This document shows, in pieces, positions 51,762 through 60,126 of a stretch of DNA of 64,000 bases; the first letter of the stretch is position 1; each line of letters opens with the position of its first letter. The position numbers and the translations under genes are program-made. The DNA comes from Methanosarcina horonobensis HB-1 = JCM 15518. GTDB lineage: Archaea > Halobacteriota > Methanosarcinia > Methanosarcinales > Methanosarcinaceae. The notes under the pieces were generated by a model. That model saw nothing but the letters and a program-made list of their open reading frames with translations, searched no databases and had not been told where the DNA came from. The stretch is from assembly GCF_000970285.1 (NCBI RefSeq), contig NZ_CP009516.1:1281036-1345035 (forward strand). Direction: 5' to 3'.

Positions 51762-52880
51762 ATGCTAATGTTAAATGCCTATAAGTACAGACTAAAACCT
51801 ACAAAAAAACAAGAAACGCTAATAAATAAGCACATTGGTAGCTGTAGGTTTGTCTATAATTGGGCTTTAGAACAGAAAATTAAAACTTATGGACAGACCG
51901 GAAAATGTATAAATCATATGGGCTTAGATAAGCTTCTTCCTGCTCTGAAAACTGAAAAACCTTTTCTGAAAGAAACTAATTCTCAATCTCTTCAGGGAAT
52001 GACTAAACATGTAGACGCTGCCTTTGTTAGATTTTTCAGAGAGAAGAACGGCTTTCCCAGGTTCAAATCAAAGAAAAATCCGGTACAGTCTTTTCCTGTA
52101 CCTCAACACTACTCTGTAGACTTTGAAAAGGGCATAGTCAAGCTTCCTAAAATCGGAGAGGTTGAAGTTATATTCCATAGAACGTTTGAAGGTACTCTGA
52201 GAACAGCAACAATTTCAAAAACATGCACTGGAAAGTACTTCATATCGATTCTTGTAGACAATGGTCAGGAACTTCCTAATAAACAAAAATATTCAGAATT
52301 AACTACTGTAGGTATAGATGTAGGTATAAAAGATTTTGCAGTACTTTCTACTGGAGAAAAAATTGAGAATCCAAAATATCTTAAAAACTCTCTTAAAAGA
52401 CTTAAATGCCTTCAAAAAAGAGTAAGTAGAAAGGTTAAAGATTCAAAACGCAGAGAGAAAACGAGACAGCTACTTTCTAAAATCCATGAGAAAATAAGCA
52501 ATCAGAGAAACAATTTCCAGCATCAAATCTCTTCTAAATTAATAAGCGAGAACCAAGCTATTGCACTGGAAACTCTGAATGTTAAAGGTATGGTCAAGAA
52601 TCACCATTTAGCACAGTCTATAAGTGATTCTGCATGGAGTAGTTTTGTAACAAAGTTAGAGTATAAAGCTGAATGGTTTGGTAAAACTGTCCTTAGAATA
52701 GGGCAATTTGAACCATCCTCTAAACTTTGTAACGTTTGCGGATACCACAATTCAGAACTAACATTAAAGGATAGAGAATGGGTCTGCCCCATTTGTAAGA
52801 CTCCGCATGATAGGGATATTAATGCTGCAATAAATATCAAAAAATTCTCTCTCCTTGACCAAAATCTCATAACCACTTGA
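51762..52880 (+). CDS. tnpB: TnpB RNA-guided endonuclease (copy 1)
   Basis: The full-length TnpB of 372 residues is a presumed RNA-guided DNA nuclease and the ancestor type of Cas12. The N-terminal domain begins AYKYRLKPTKKQETLINKHI. The RuvC motifs are Asp186 in GIDVGIKDFAVL, Glu270 in ALETLNVKGM and the Asp pair 350/352 in HDRDINAAINI. The zinc finger CNVCGYHN...CPICK lies between them. All catalytic residues are present. I start at ATG 51762, as ATG 51768 aligns with the second copy and the upstream residues to 51609 are part of the left end. The stop codon overlaps the beginning of the reRNA region. Confidence 0.93.
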   Translation: MLMLNAYKYRLKPTKKQETLINKHIGSCRFVYNWALEQKIKTYGQTGKCINHMGLDKLLPALKTEKPFLKETNSQSLQGMTKHVDAAFVRFFREKNGFPRFKSKKNPVQSFPVPQHYSVDFEKGIVKLPKIGEVEVIFHRTFEGTLRTATISKTCTGKYFISILVDNGQELPNKQKYSELTTVGIDVGIKDFAVLSTGEKIENPKYLKNSLKRLKCLQKRVSRKVKDSKRREKTRQLLSKIHEKISNQRNNFQHQISSKLISENQAIALETLNVKGMVKNHHLAQSISDSAWSSFVTKLEYKAEWFGKTVLRIGQFEPSSKLCNVCGYHNSELTLKDREWVCPICKTPHDRDINAAINIKKFSLLDQNLITT

Positions 52881-52976
52881 CACCTGCGGAACGCAGGGAA
52901 GAGCCTAGGGACTTGCTCTCAAAAGAGAGAGGGATGAACTAGGAAGCCACACAGCTCTAGCGTCGGGGTAGTTCAC
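52881..52976 (+). ncRNA. reRNA (omega RNA) region of TnpB copy 1
   Basis: Directly follows the tnpB stop. It has the shared CACCTGCGGAACGC start, a hairpin CTCTC/GAGAG near 52914-52931 and the terminal CGGGGTAGTTCAC. The predicted guide is the flanking sequence after 52976. The role follows from the established TnpB mechanism, and expression is inferred. Confidence 0.55.
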
Positions 52977-53056
52977 AAATATGCAAGAAAAGAATATATT
53001 TCTTTTATGTTGATTGTGGTTCCAGTTGTTAAAAGTAAATGTTACAGGAGTAAAGA

Positions 53057-53482
53057 ATGAAAGGTATTGAATACAAAACGAGTCCTCCTACCTGGCAAGA
53101 GTATTTTCAATTGTTCACAAGCACAGGTTGGATGTCGGTTCTGAAGATCTCCGAGGACGACTTAAAGAGGGTTTTTGATAACACATGGTATTGGATAACA
53201 GCATATCAAAATGAGAATATTGTCGGTTGTGGACGTTTACTTTCGGATAGAGTTTTGTATGCATTAATTTGTGATATAATAGTAACGCCAGATCATCAAA
53301 ATAAAGGGATAGGAAGCACGATCTTAAAACGACTGGTTAGTAAGTGCCAGGAGACCAATATTAAAAGGGTCTGGTTATTTGCAGCTCCCGGAAAAGCCGG
53401 ATTTTACGAAAAGTATGGTTTTTCAGTTCGTCCAAACGAGGCACCGGGAATGCAACTTATAGAATTTGAATTCCAGCAATGA
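53057..53482 (+). CDS. GNAT family N-acetyltransferase (A1)
   Basis: The 141-residue protein is an intact GNAT. SVLKISEDDLKRVFDNTWYW and GCGRLLSDRVLYALICDIIV form the first strands. The acetyl-CoA loop is VTPDHQNKGIGSTIL (Q/R-x-x-G-x-G/A), and FAAPGKAGFYEKYGFSVRPN closes the fold. It probably acetylates a small molecule or a protein N-terminus. The substrate is unknown. SD AGGAG lies 6 nt upstream. Its paralog at 55822 has lost the acetyl-CoA segment. Confidence 0.9.
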   Translation: MKGIEYKTSPPTWQEYFQLFTSTGWMSVLKISEDDLKRVFDNTWYWITAYQNENIVGCGRLLSDRVLYALICDIIVTPDHQNKGIGSTILKRLVSKCQETNIKRVWLFAAPGKAGFYEKYGFSVRPNEAPGMQLIEFEFQQ

Positions 53483-53549
53483 AATTATGTTATTTTATCA
53501 TCAACTTGGAACTATCGAATCGCGGTATTTTTTGGACAAAAAGTAGCTT

Positions 53550-53790
53550 GCAGAACAGATAGAAATTTTTCGGGCCAGCTTTGAAGATGCGATTGAAATC
53601 TTGATCCTTCAGAAACTGGCATACCTGAATGAAGCTCAGATCTACGATGAGTTGTCCATCCCTCTATGCTCCAAATTGTTGAAGAGATCAGAGATGAGTT
53701 CAGTACCATTGTGTTCCTCAAAGCCGTCAGCGAGCACTTGATTATAGGTTAACTTGTATATTTGGAAAAGATAGTGATTGAAAAAGCGCA
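53550..53790 (+). pseudogene. GNAT acetyltransferase pseudogene (A2)
   Basis: DNA from about 53550 matches the start of the intact gene at 56346 (for example AGATGCGATTGAAATCTT and GAAGCTCAGAT). It then jumps, at about 53748, to the last codons (AACTTGTATAT, GGAAAAGAT). Roughly 250 bp including the acetyl-CoA-binding region are missing. Small indels and stops are present in the remaining part. It is the second GNAT of duplicated block A. Confidence 0.7.
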
Positions 53791-53990
53791 CATGAAATTC
53801 TCTGAATAACAGGCACAAATAATGAAAGTACCTGAGAGCACTCCATGCCAAAAGAAAAATATCGGATATAAAAATTCTTGATTTTTAATAGCCACTATAA
53901 CCAGAGCGGTGGCGTGATACCCGTTACTTGCAGTCGGGCGCGCCACAACGACTTTGGTTTGTTATTTTTATCTCTATGACTTTTGAAAAC

Positions 53991-54410
53991 TCAGATCGAT
54001 TTCTCCCAGCTCTGCCCCATATCAACGAGAGGTCTCAGCTCAATAATCTCGAAAGTGACAGTTGCATATATCATCTTTCCCGCTTCCTCGCCAGCCATTT
54101 TTGCGATCTGGCTCCTGATCATATCAAGCATCTCCCCCGATGTTGCAGACTCTTTCATCTTCATATAAACCCTGACCCCTTTCCAGCTCATAATATCTGC
54201 CCCCGGCTCCATTATCAGGAACATTGCATAAGGGTTTTCCTGAAGGTTTGTGAACGTGCGGTTCTTACCTGTTGCGACTACAACGGTCTTTTCATCGATC
54301 ATCTGGGGTGAACCGAAAACAGCCGAATCTGCCTTTCCGTCCTTACTCGATGTGCTGAGTACACCTATTCTTGGTTGCTTGTTAAAGTAGTCCATCAATT
54401 TTGACGTCAT
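53991..54410 (-). CDS. Pyridoxamine 5'-phosphate oxidase-family protein (copy B)
   Basis: The 139-residue paralog of copy A starts with the same MTSKLMDYFNKQPRIGVLST and ends ELRPLVDMGQSWEKSI. Differences are few and mostly conservative. One local change is EPGADIMSWKG in place of EQDTEWKG. High DNA similarity continues for about 20 nt beyond the stop codons of both genes. It marks the second copy of the duplicated flavoprotein-GNAT block. Confidence 0.88.
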   Translation of the reverse strand: MTSKLMDYFNKQPRIGVLSTSSKDGKADSAVFGSPQMIDEKTVVVATGKNRTFTNLQENPYAMFLIMEPGADIMSWKGVRVYMKMKESATSGEMLDMIRSQIAKMAGEEAGKMIYATVTFEIIELRPLVDMGQSWEKSI

Positions 54411-54781
54411 ATTAAATCCCCTATCACAAACTTATTTTCTTGCTCTTTCCCTGAAATGAATAAACAGGCCGCTTTGTTCCTAAAGTACTGCCTGGAAAAG
54501 AGCTTTATTGTGATGCAAGCTGCGATAAATATGAGTCGTGAGTATTTTTAAAACTTCGCTTGATTAGTGAGAATTCCATTCTAAATTCAGTGAGAATTTT
54601 TTATCTCAAAACACTCATTTGAGATTTCCTAATTTTCTTATAAAATAAATTGATTCGGACTAATGTTTAAAAGGTCAACAATTCTATCAAATGAGTCCAA
54701 GTTTTTATGTTGATAGAGTCTCAATCTCTTCAGGGTCTGATTTTAACCGTCTGGAGTCTTCATTCCACTATTTCCATAGAT
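54411..54781. other. Intergenic region with a hairpin
   Basis: ATCTCAAA/TTTGAGAT, a perfect 8-bp inverted repeat with a 7-nt loop, lies at 54603-54625. It may be a transcript end for the relic gene upstream or an operator of copy B. No ORF is recognised. Confidence 0.45.
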
Positions 54782-55234
54782 TTACCAGTAGATCGTGTAT
54801 TTTTCTACAGTTCCCATATCTTTCCAGTTAGTATTTTCTTTTATAAGACCTTTGAATTTTAAAGTTCCACCTTCTTCACAGGTAGCGATTACGTCCCAGG
54901 TCTGACTGCCAGTATATATCATACCATAATCTGTAGTCTCAAAGCAATTCAGTACATAATAATCGCCTTTAAGATCAACACGTACTACACCACATCTAAT
55001 TCTCTTGCCATTTGCATTCTTTTGTACCTGTTCGGCATATTCCCAACAGTCGGTAAGTTTTTCTTTATCCGTCGTATCACTGTTGATGAGAGATATTACC
55101 TCTCGTTTTGTTACATCCCTTACCCGAACAGTATTTTCATAAGATTTTTCAACGGTTTGGTTTGTATCCTGGTCTACTTTTTGATTTAAAGTTGCGTTGT
55201 TTACTGAAGCAGGTTCATTTATAACAATTTGGCA
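54782..55234 (-). pseudogene. 5'-truncated gene for an unknown, probably exported protein
   Basis: One frame is open for 150 codons from just after a TAA at 55235-55237 to TAA 54782-54784, but has no usable start until near its end. The reading is protein-like: INEPASVNNATLNQKVDQD, then KREVISLINSDTTDKEKLTD, RCGVVRVDLKGDYYVLNCFE, SQTWDVIATCEEGGTLKFKG. It has several N-glycosylation sequons and pairs of Cys, as in exported proteins, and the missing part would be its signal peptide. It is not recognised as any family. It begins within 25 nt of the gene at 55259, possibly at a deletion point. Confidence 0.55.
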
Positions 55235-55258
55235 TTAGTTAATACTGCTACTTTCTGG

Positions 55259-55654
55259 TTATGATGCCAGGCGGTGCTTCCATGCATACCATACAACCAG
55301 TGACGAAGCTACGGCTGCTGAGAGTGTCATTAGTGCTCCTCCCCAGTATGCAGACTGTATAGCTTCAATTACGCTAACGAACCACAGGACAGAAAAGGCT
55401 GCGCCCACGATTATATTTAACTGGCGATTAAGCGAATCTTTCAAGGTCAGGGAAAGGAAAGCCATTATCATTGGAACCAGCATTAAGACTGCAAAGAACA
55501 GTATCATACCAGGGCTTATTTTCTGACCTTCTGCTATTCCTGCCATTAATTGTGCTATAACACCAGGTTCCATAAGCATTATTATCTGATGAGCCAGAAA
55601 GGCAATTGATGCAAAGAGCCAGAGCACCGAAATCTTTATCCTCCAATCTTCCAA
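55259..55654 (-). CDS. Small four-TM membrane protein
   Basis: The 131-residue protein has four TM helices: VLWLFASIAFLAHQIIMLME, MILFFAVLMLVPMIMAFLSL, IIVGAAFSVLWFVSVIEAIQ and LMTLSAAVASSLVVWYAW. The N-terminus MEDWRIKI and the KDSLNRQLN loop are short. It resembles the small uncharacterised DUF6326-like family of archaea and bacteria. No catalytic or metal motif is seen. It sits in duplicated block B between the flavoprotein and GNAT genes. No counterpart remains in block A. Confidence 0.8.
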   Translation of the reverse strand: MEDWRIKISVLWLFASIAFLAHQIIMLMEPGVIAQLMAGIAEGQKISPGMILFFAVLMLVPMIMAFLSLTLKDSLNRQLNIIVGAAFSVLWFVSVIEAIQSAYWGGALMTLSAAVASSLVVWYAWKHRLAS

Positions 55655-55821
55655 AACTTCTGCCTCCTGAGAAATATCTTAAAGCAATTTTACTGTTTAC
55701 CATTCTTAAAGCCATCGCTGATGATTTCAATCTCATTTTCATCTATTCACTTATCCGTTTTTATTTATACAATCTCTACTATTATGAGTCGATTTTAAGA
55801 ATAAAGATTCCAGGGATAAAA

Positions 55822-56133
55822 ATGACAGATATTGAATACAAATCTGACCCTCTTACCTGGCAGGATTATTTTCAATTATTCTCAAGTACAGGCTGGATAC
55901 TCATTTTGAAGGTTTCTGAAAGTGATTTAAAAAAGGTCTTTAGCAATATCTGGTACTGGATAACTGTCTATCAAGATCGGAATATTATCGGTGCCGGACG
56001 TCTAATTTCAGACGGATCCCTGTATGCATTGATTTGTGATATAAAACCGGATTCTATGAAAAGTACGGTTTTTCAGTTCGTCCAGAAGAGGCATCGGGAA
56101 TGCAACTGGGAAAATTCGAGTACAAAAAAATGA
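55822..56133 (+). pseudogene. GNAT acetyltransferase pseudogene (B1)
   Basis: Residues 1-74 follow the intact paralog at 53057 closely (WQDYFQLFSSTGWILILKVS, IIGAGRLISDGSLYALICDI). The next 100 or so nucleotides, encoding the acetyl-CoA-binding loop, are deleted. The original C-terminal sequence (GFYEKYGFSVRPEEASGMQL) survives but in another frame, so the ORF ends in an unrelated tail. It cannot bind acetyl-CoA in the normal way. Confidence 0.8.
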
Positions 56134-56345
56134 GAGCACGGCTCTTTTCTTCGCAGGTAGATTTTTCTCTGCATAATCTTGAATGTTTTTGGATACTTTG
56201 GATGCTTTTGGACTCCTAGCGTTTTCATTAGGCAAAAAATGACTTATAGGTTTGTATGTTTAGTAGTCGTGCAGTTCTCAAAAACTCGCAGCATACTAAG
56301 TCTTCTAGTCTTGCACTAAATTTGTTAACTTAAGAAGTGAGGCGG

Positions 56346-56834
56346 ATGAAAAATATGGCGGAACAAATTGAAATTCTCTGGGCCACTCTTGAGGATGCAA
56401 TCGAAATCTTAGCTCTCCAGAAGCTGGCATACCAGAGTGAAGCTCAGATTTACAGTGATTGGACAATACCTCCTCTACTTCAGACTGCCGAAGAGATCCG
56501 AAACGAGTTCGGTACTTATACATTCCTTAAAGCCATCAGCGGGCACTCAATTGTAGGATCTGTAAGAACTCGCACGACGGAAACTACTTGTTATATAGGC
56601 AGGCTGATTGTGCACCCGAAATGGCAGAACAGAGGGATGGGTACTCGCTTGATGACGGAGGTTGAGGTTATGCATCGGGATGTGGCTCGGTTTGAACTCT
56701 TCACAGGATCGGATAGCATCAAAAACCTTCATCTCTATCACAAATTGGGATATCAGGAGTTCAGGCGAGAGCCACTGAGCAACAAAGTTGAACTTGTATA
56801 TCTGGAAAAGATTACAATTGACAAGCAGGCGTAA
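56346..56834 (+). CDS. GNAT family N-acetyltransferase (B2)
   Basis: An intact GNAT of 162 residues. LWATLEDAIEILALQKLAYQ is the opening helix region, SIVGSVRTRTTETTCYIGRL carries the strands, VHPKWQNRGMGTRLM is the acetyl-CoA loop, and HLYHKLGYQEFRREPLS closes the fold. It looks like a small-molecule acetyltransferase. ATG 56346 is preferred (GTGAGG upstream). ATG 56355 is also possible. It is the intact counterpart of the A2 pseudogene. Confidence 0.9.
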   Translation: MKNMAEQIEILWATLEDAIEILALQKLAYQSEAQIYSDWTIPPLLQTAEEIRNEFGTYTFLKAISGHSIVGSVRTRTTETTCYIGRLIVHPKWQNRGMGTRLMTEVEVMHRDVARFELFTGSDSIKNLHLYHKLGYQEFRREPLSNKVELVYLEKITIDKQA

Positions 56835-57183
56835 ATATTGGCCAGGAGTGAGTATTGAGAAAATTCCTACTTTGATGCTGTTTTCATCTTATATGTTAAC
56901 TTAATTTTAAAAAAGATGTAGAATTCTATTCATTGCTTTCTCAATCTTATGTTCTGGTTTACTATCGCGTTTTGAGGTTATTTCAGTTGAATACCCCGCT
57001 AGCTTGCTGCGGGATGGAAAACTTCCCTGGTAACCGTTGATGATAGTCTCCTGAATCAATTCCATTTCTCAGAAATCTATGCATGAGGAAAAAGTAATAA
57101 TATATTTGTTCTTTCCGTTTGTGATGTGACCCCCTTACACGAAGTTTTGGAATAGGCTCATAAAAAATTTAATGTTCTTGTGC
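56835..57183. other. Intergenic region with a GC-rich hairpin
   Basis: At 56995-57013 CCCGC pairs with GCGGG around TAGCTTGCT, in otherwise AT-rich sequence, followed by GATGGAAAACTTCC. This looks like a transposon-end hairpin, but no ORF accompanies it. Confidence 0.4.
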
Positions 57184-57672
57184 TTAACAGCGTGCCGTTT
57201 TGAGATTGTTTCTATATGGGTATTTATCCTTTCCTTCTGCCTCCCACCACTGTTTCGGAGAATTTATGTTTATAGATAGAATCATATCTTGAAGCAGCTC
57301 TGGAATTGCAATGCTTACTAAAGATTTCATCAGGCCGTATTCCATGACTAAGGAGGTAGTTAGAGCCCCTATTCCTGAAGTGGTCTTGTTCTTCTTAACT
57401 AAATTCTTCTCAAGCCCTTCTCTAAAATTGAGGATTGCTTTTCCGTTTTCATGTACCCAAGGCTGGTAATAGCCTTTTGTGGACTCTATGTTTATTGTAA
57501 ATGAATAATCTCTGTATTTTTCGGGAACGGAAATTTTTACGATACAATTCATCTGTCCTAATTTGATATATTTAGTAGTTGTAAGGACTTTTGTTCCGTT
57601 TTTTGCAGTTATCTGAGAGATATTTTTGTTTCTTTCGTTATCCAATTCGATAGTTTCACATACTTGAGTCAT
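57184..57672 (-). CDS. Hypothetical protein with a strong upstream operator
   Basis: I do not recognise the family. The 162-residue product is soluble and mixed alpha/beta, with the beta-like segments KVLTTTKYIKLGQMNCIVKI and YSFTINIESTKGYYQPWV. An amphipathic middle (ILNFREGLEKNLVKKNKTTS) and LVSIAIPELLQDMILSININ follow. ATG 57672 has GGAAGGGGT just upstream. The frame runs to GTG 57687. A nearly perfect long dyad lies at 57728-57763, 56 bp before the start, so the gene is probably under tight control. It has no operon partner. Confidence 0.65.
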   Translation of the reverse strand: MTQVCETIELDNERNKNISQITAKNGTKVLTTTKYIKLGQMNCIVKISVPEKYRDYSFTINIESTKGYYQPWVHENGKAILNFREGLEKNLVKKNKTTSGIGALTTSLVMEYGLMKSLVSIAIPELLQDMILSININSPKQWWEAEGKDKYPYRNNLKTARC

Positions 57673-57727
57673 TTTACCCCTTCCCACTTATATTGATGGA
57701 TATATGATACTATAATTAATTATATGG

Positions 57728-57763
57728 TTATACCAATGTATAAATATTATACTATTGGTATAA
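57728..57763. promoter_or_regulatory. Long dyad operator/promoter
   Basis: TTATACCAAT (57728-57737) and ATTGGTATAA (57754-57763) form a perfect 10-bp inverted repeat. Between them GTATAA-ATA-TTATAC is itself a palindrome that contains TATA-like sequence. The half-site spacing of 26 bp centre to centre equals about 2.5 turns. It fits a repressor covering the TATA box of the gene at 57672. Confidence 0.6.
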
Positions 57764-58300
57764 TATACCTCATAGAGTTATAAAAATAGCAATAGAACAG
57801 TCTGTAAGCTTGAGGCCTCAAAGCAAAGTGATTTATTCTTTATTCTTTTGAGTATGATCCAATATTAGTTCTTAACATTTAATTAACAGTACAAATTTAA
57901 TTTGGCATTTGACCTCATTTTTTTGTCAAAGATTGTTTGACAGCTTTCAATATTCGATAAAAAATACTCATTATCTAATAATGAATACTTTAACTGCCGT
58001 ATACTTGACTCGAAATTGTTCCTGCACGCAAGTGGACTACTGGAAACATCTTGTTTCAAAAACTTATGCTCCAGGGTTCAGATGAAGAAGGAAAGGAAAA
58101 AAAGGAGGTAGGGGTCGGGAAAAAGGAAGGGGGAGAGGAGGAGAAAGGGTATAAGGGACGGAAGGGCTTGCGAGCTTTTTCTTGGCCGGCCTGGCATGAG
58201 AAATATCGGTTTTCCAGGCTCCATAGGGTACGTTTAAAAAAGCAATAAAAAAGGATTAAACTGATCAGCGGCTGCTAAAAAAATGAAAAAATAGTTAAGC
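57764..58300. other. Intergenic region, no gene recognised
   Basis: AT-rich, then a purine-rich stretch at 58080-58170 (GAAGGAAAGG-type). Its plus-strand ORF (58051-58248) has low-complexity Gly/Glu/Lys composition and is unlikely to be real. Confidence 0.5.
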
Positions 58301-58534
58301 TTAGGCGGGGACCCCCATGTAAATTATGTGAAGTTCCTCAGCGACATCCTCAGCGCTATTGTATTGCCTGTCCGAAAGCATGCCAAGTCCCCGAAGTATG
58401 TCCGGGATTGCTCCGCTCTTCCTTGCTTGCCCAATAATGTCGTTCCTGTTTACGGGATAGGCTATGTTGTTCAATATCTTCTGAATTTCCACAGGAAGTT
58501 CTCTAATAAATCTGCTTTTACTCTCGGTTTCCAT
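58301..58534 (-). CDS. DUF2795 family small protein
   Basis: The 77-residue protein fits DUF2795: LPVEIQKILNNIAYPVNRND, then IIGQARKSGAIPDILRGLGM and LSDRQYNSAEDVAEELHIIY. Members are small helical proteins, possibly related to DNA-binding or anti-sigma-like domains, with no proven role. SD GGGGG lies shortly before the ATG at 58534. It is 32 nt downstream of the small ORF at 58567 on the same strand. Confidence 0.8.
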   Translation of the reverse strand: METESKSRFIRELPVEIQKILNNIAYPVNRNDIIGQARKSGAIPDILRGLGMLSDRQYNSAEDVAEELHIIYMGVPA

Positions 58535-58566
58535 GATATTCCCCCTTTACTTTTGTTCAGTCTCCT

Positions 58567-58752
58567 TTAGATTTCCTGGTGGCATCTGCAGCATTTGTCT
58601 ACTCGTTTTCCGGAGACTACTTCTATTTCGCAGATGTCGTCCCTGGTGTTACTATCCTTCTCGCTTAACAGCATTTCCTTCTTTGCAGGAAAATCGATAC
58701 CTGCTAAAGCTTTATGAAGGAAACCTAACTCTTTTGTTAGTATTAGTATCAA
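58567..58752 (-). CDS. Small Cys-containing hypothetical protein
   Basis: The 61-codon frame reads FLHKALAGIDFPAKKEMLLS then NTRDDICEIEVVSGKRVDKC with a final CRCH. The GIDFPAKKEMLL segment is faintly like the start of DUF2795 domains, so it may be a diverged partner of the gene at 58301. The start is only TTG 58752 without an SD, so the true 5' end is uncertain. It may be a truncated gene. Confidence 0.4.
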   Translation of the reverse strand: MILILTKELGFLHKALAGIDFPAKKEMLLSEKDSNTRDDICEIEVVSGKRVDKCCRCHQEI

Positions 58753-59552
58753 TGGTAATCTACTATTTAAATGTTAACATGTTAATGCACTGATATATTA
58801 AATATTAAGATCTTTCTATCAATTGGTGTTAATACATAACTTCTTATTAATGATACTGCAGGATAAAATTAACACGAACAAAACTAATAGTAACTCTTTA
58901 TTTTTATAGATAGACAAATAGAATAAAGCCGTTTAGTGTCTCTGATCACTAATCTATTGCGGCGGCTTCGTTAGTCTAAGATTTCAAAAACTTACATTCG
59001 GGAGCTCAGGGGAGAAGAATAGAAAAAAGGAGGTAGAAAACCACGTTCTTTCCAACCCTATGGAAGATTACCTAAATCTAAATTGAAGTTTTTTGACACC
59101 GTTTCTTAAAATTCGGCAGGCTCAACTGAGAATATTTACAGACAGTGGTAGACATTAACAGACGGACAGGTTAAGTATATCGATTCATTTTTGCACCACG
59201 TTCATTTATTATAGTACTGGTCAAATGTCTACACTCAATTCTGGAAATAACCCAAAAATGTGTTAAATAATGTTGAGCAGCCCCTCTCAGTTTTGAGTGT
59301 ATTTTTACGCGAATAACTAAAATAGAGCATTAAATGTTGTTCCGGGAAAATGGTAAATATAGAATTCCATACTAATTTTGAAATTTTTAACCTCAACATT
59401 TTTTTTGCTTTGAAACAATTTTTCGCTTAAGTAATTTAATATAAGTGTGAAAAAGTATTTTATTTTATAATCAACTACAACTTCTGGAAATTATCTTAGA
59501 GTTGATGTCGGCACACAATAAATATTGATTTTGGCTGCAAGGAGAATCCCCC
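58753..59552. other. Long intergenic region, nothing recognised
   Basis: 800 bp of AT-rich sequence without credible ORFs, RNA genes or long repeats. It presumably holds the promoter of the response-regulator gene. Confidence 0.5.
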
Positions 59553-59978
59553 ATGAAAGTATTGATTGTAGATGACGATCCTTCATTTTTAGAGTTATCA
59601 AAGACATTCTTAGAAGTTTTCCACGATATACCCTCCGATACTGTGGATTCTGCAAGAGAAGCTCTCAATATGTTAGAGAAAGACTCCTATGATGTGATAG
59701 TCTCGGATTATGACATGCCTGTTATGAATGGTATTACATTCCTGAAGACTATCCGTGATAAAAGAATCAACGTTCCTTTTATTCTATTTACGGGAGTCGG
59801 AGAAGAACTTATGCACCAAGCAATAAAAAATGGTGCAGATTCTTTCATTCTCAAAAATAATGACCCAAAAACCCAGTATTTAGAGTTGTCAAAGCGAATA
59901 TGGAAGATTGTAAACGGCGATACAAACCTTAATCCAAATCCTAATACTGCGATTCCAGAGTACATTCACAAAACCTGA
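59553..59978 (+). CDS. Single-domain response regulator (REC)
   Basis: A 141-residue CheY-like receiver. The acidic pocket is IVDDDPSF (Asp7-9), the phospho-acceptor Asp is in VIVSDYDMPVMNG near residue 52, ILFTGVGEE holds the conserved Thr, and FILKNND the conserved Lys. There is no output domain, only a short Asn/Pro tail. It therefore acts by protein-protein contact or in a phosphorelay. It has SD GGAG. It faces the histidine kinase gene tail to tail with a 148-nt gap, so the two may form a pair. Confidence 0.92.
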   Translation: MKVLIVDDDPSFLELSKTFLEVFHDIPSDTVDSAREALNMLEKDSYDVIVSDYDMPVMNGITFLKTIRDKRINVPFILFTGVGEELMHQAIKNGADSFILKNNDPKTQYLELSKRIWKIVNGDTNLNPNPNTAIPEYIHKT

Positions 59979-60126
59979 CTTTTAAATTATTTATGGGATG
60001 GGCTCTGTATTGAAATTCTTTTCAAGAGGATAGTATATTCAAGCCAAAAGTTTCAAAGCAGGCATAAGTTCTATGTTTACGTTTTTGCTGGAGCACTCTG
60101 TTCTTATGTATTATTAATGAGTGTTA

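Larger units (their letters stand above)
51648..52976 (+). mobile_element. Intact IS1341-type TnpB element (copy 1)
   Basis: The left end (about 51648-51716) has a hairpin CCCAATCCC/GGGTTGGG and the shared GCCGTCAACTTCCTCAC. A complete tnpB follows. The right end terminates GGTAGTTCAC at 52976. No tnpA (Y1 transposase) is present, so movement would need help in trans. The left end is more diverged than in the other two elements, and the flanking motif reads TTTAC rather than TTTAA. Confidence 0.75.

Noticed and set aside
56990-57020. Transposon-end hairpin in the gap before the unknown gene at 57184
   Set aside because: A single 5-bp GC stem without partner end or gene. Kept only as a note in the intergenic entry.
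58051-58248. 65-codon Gly/Glu/Lys-rich plus-strand ORF
   Set aside because: It comes from a purine-rich tract, and its composition follows the base bias. It has no SD or family.
59979-60126. REC and histidine kinase as one operon
   Set aside because: They are convergent, so they are not co-transcribed. A functional pairing remains possible and is noted in the entries.
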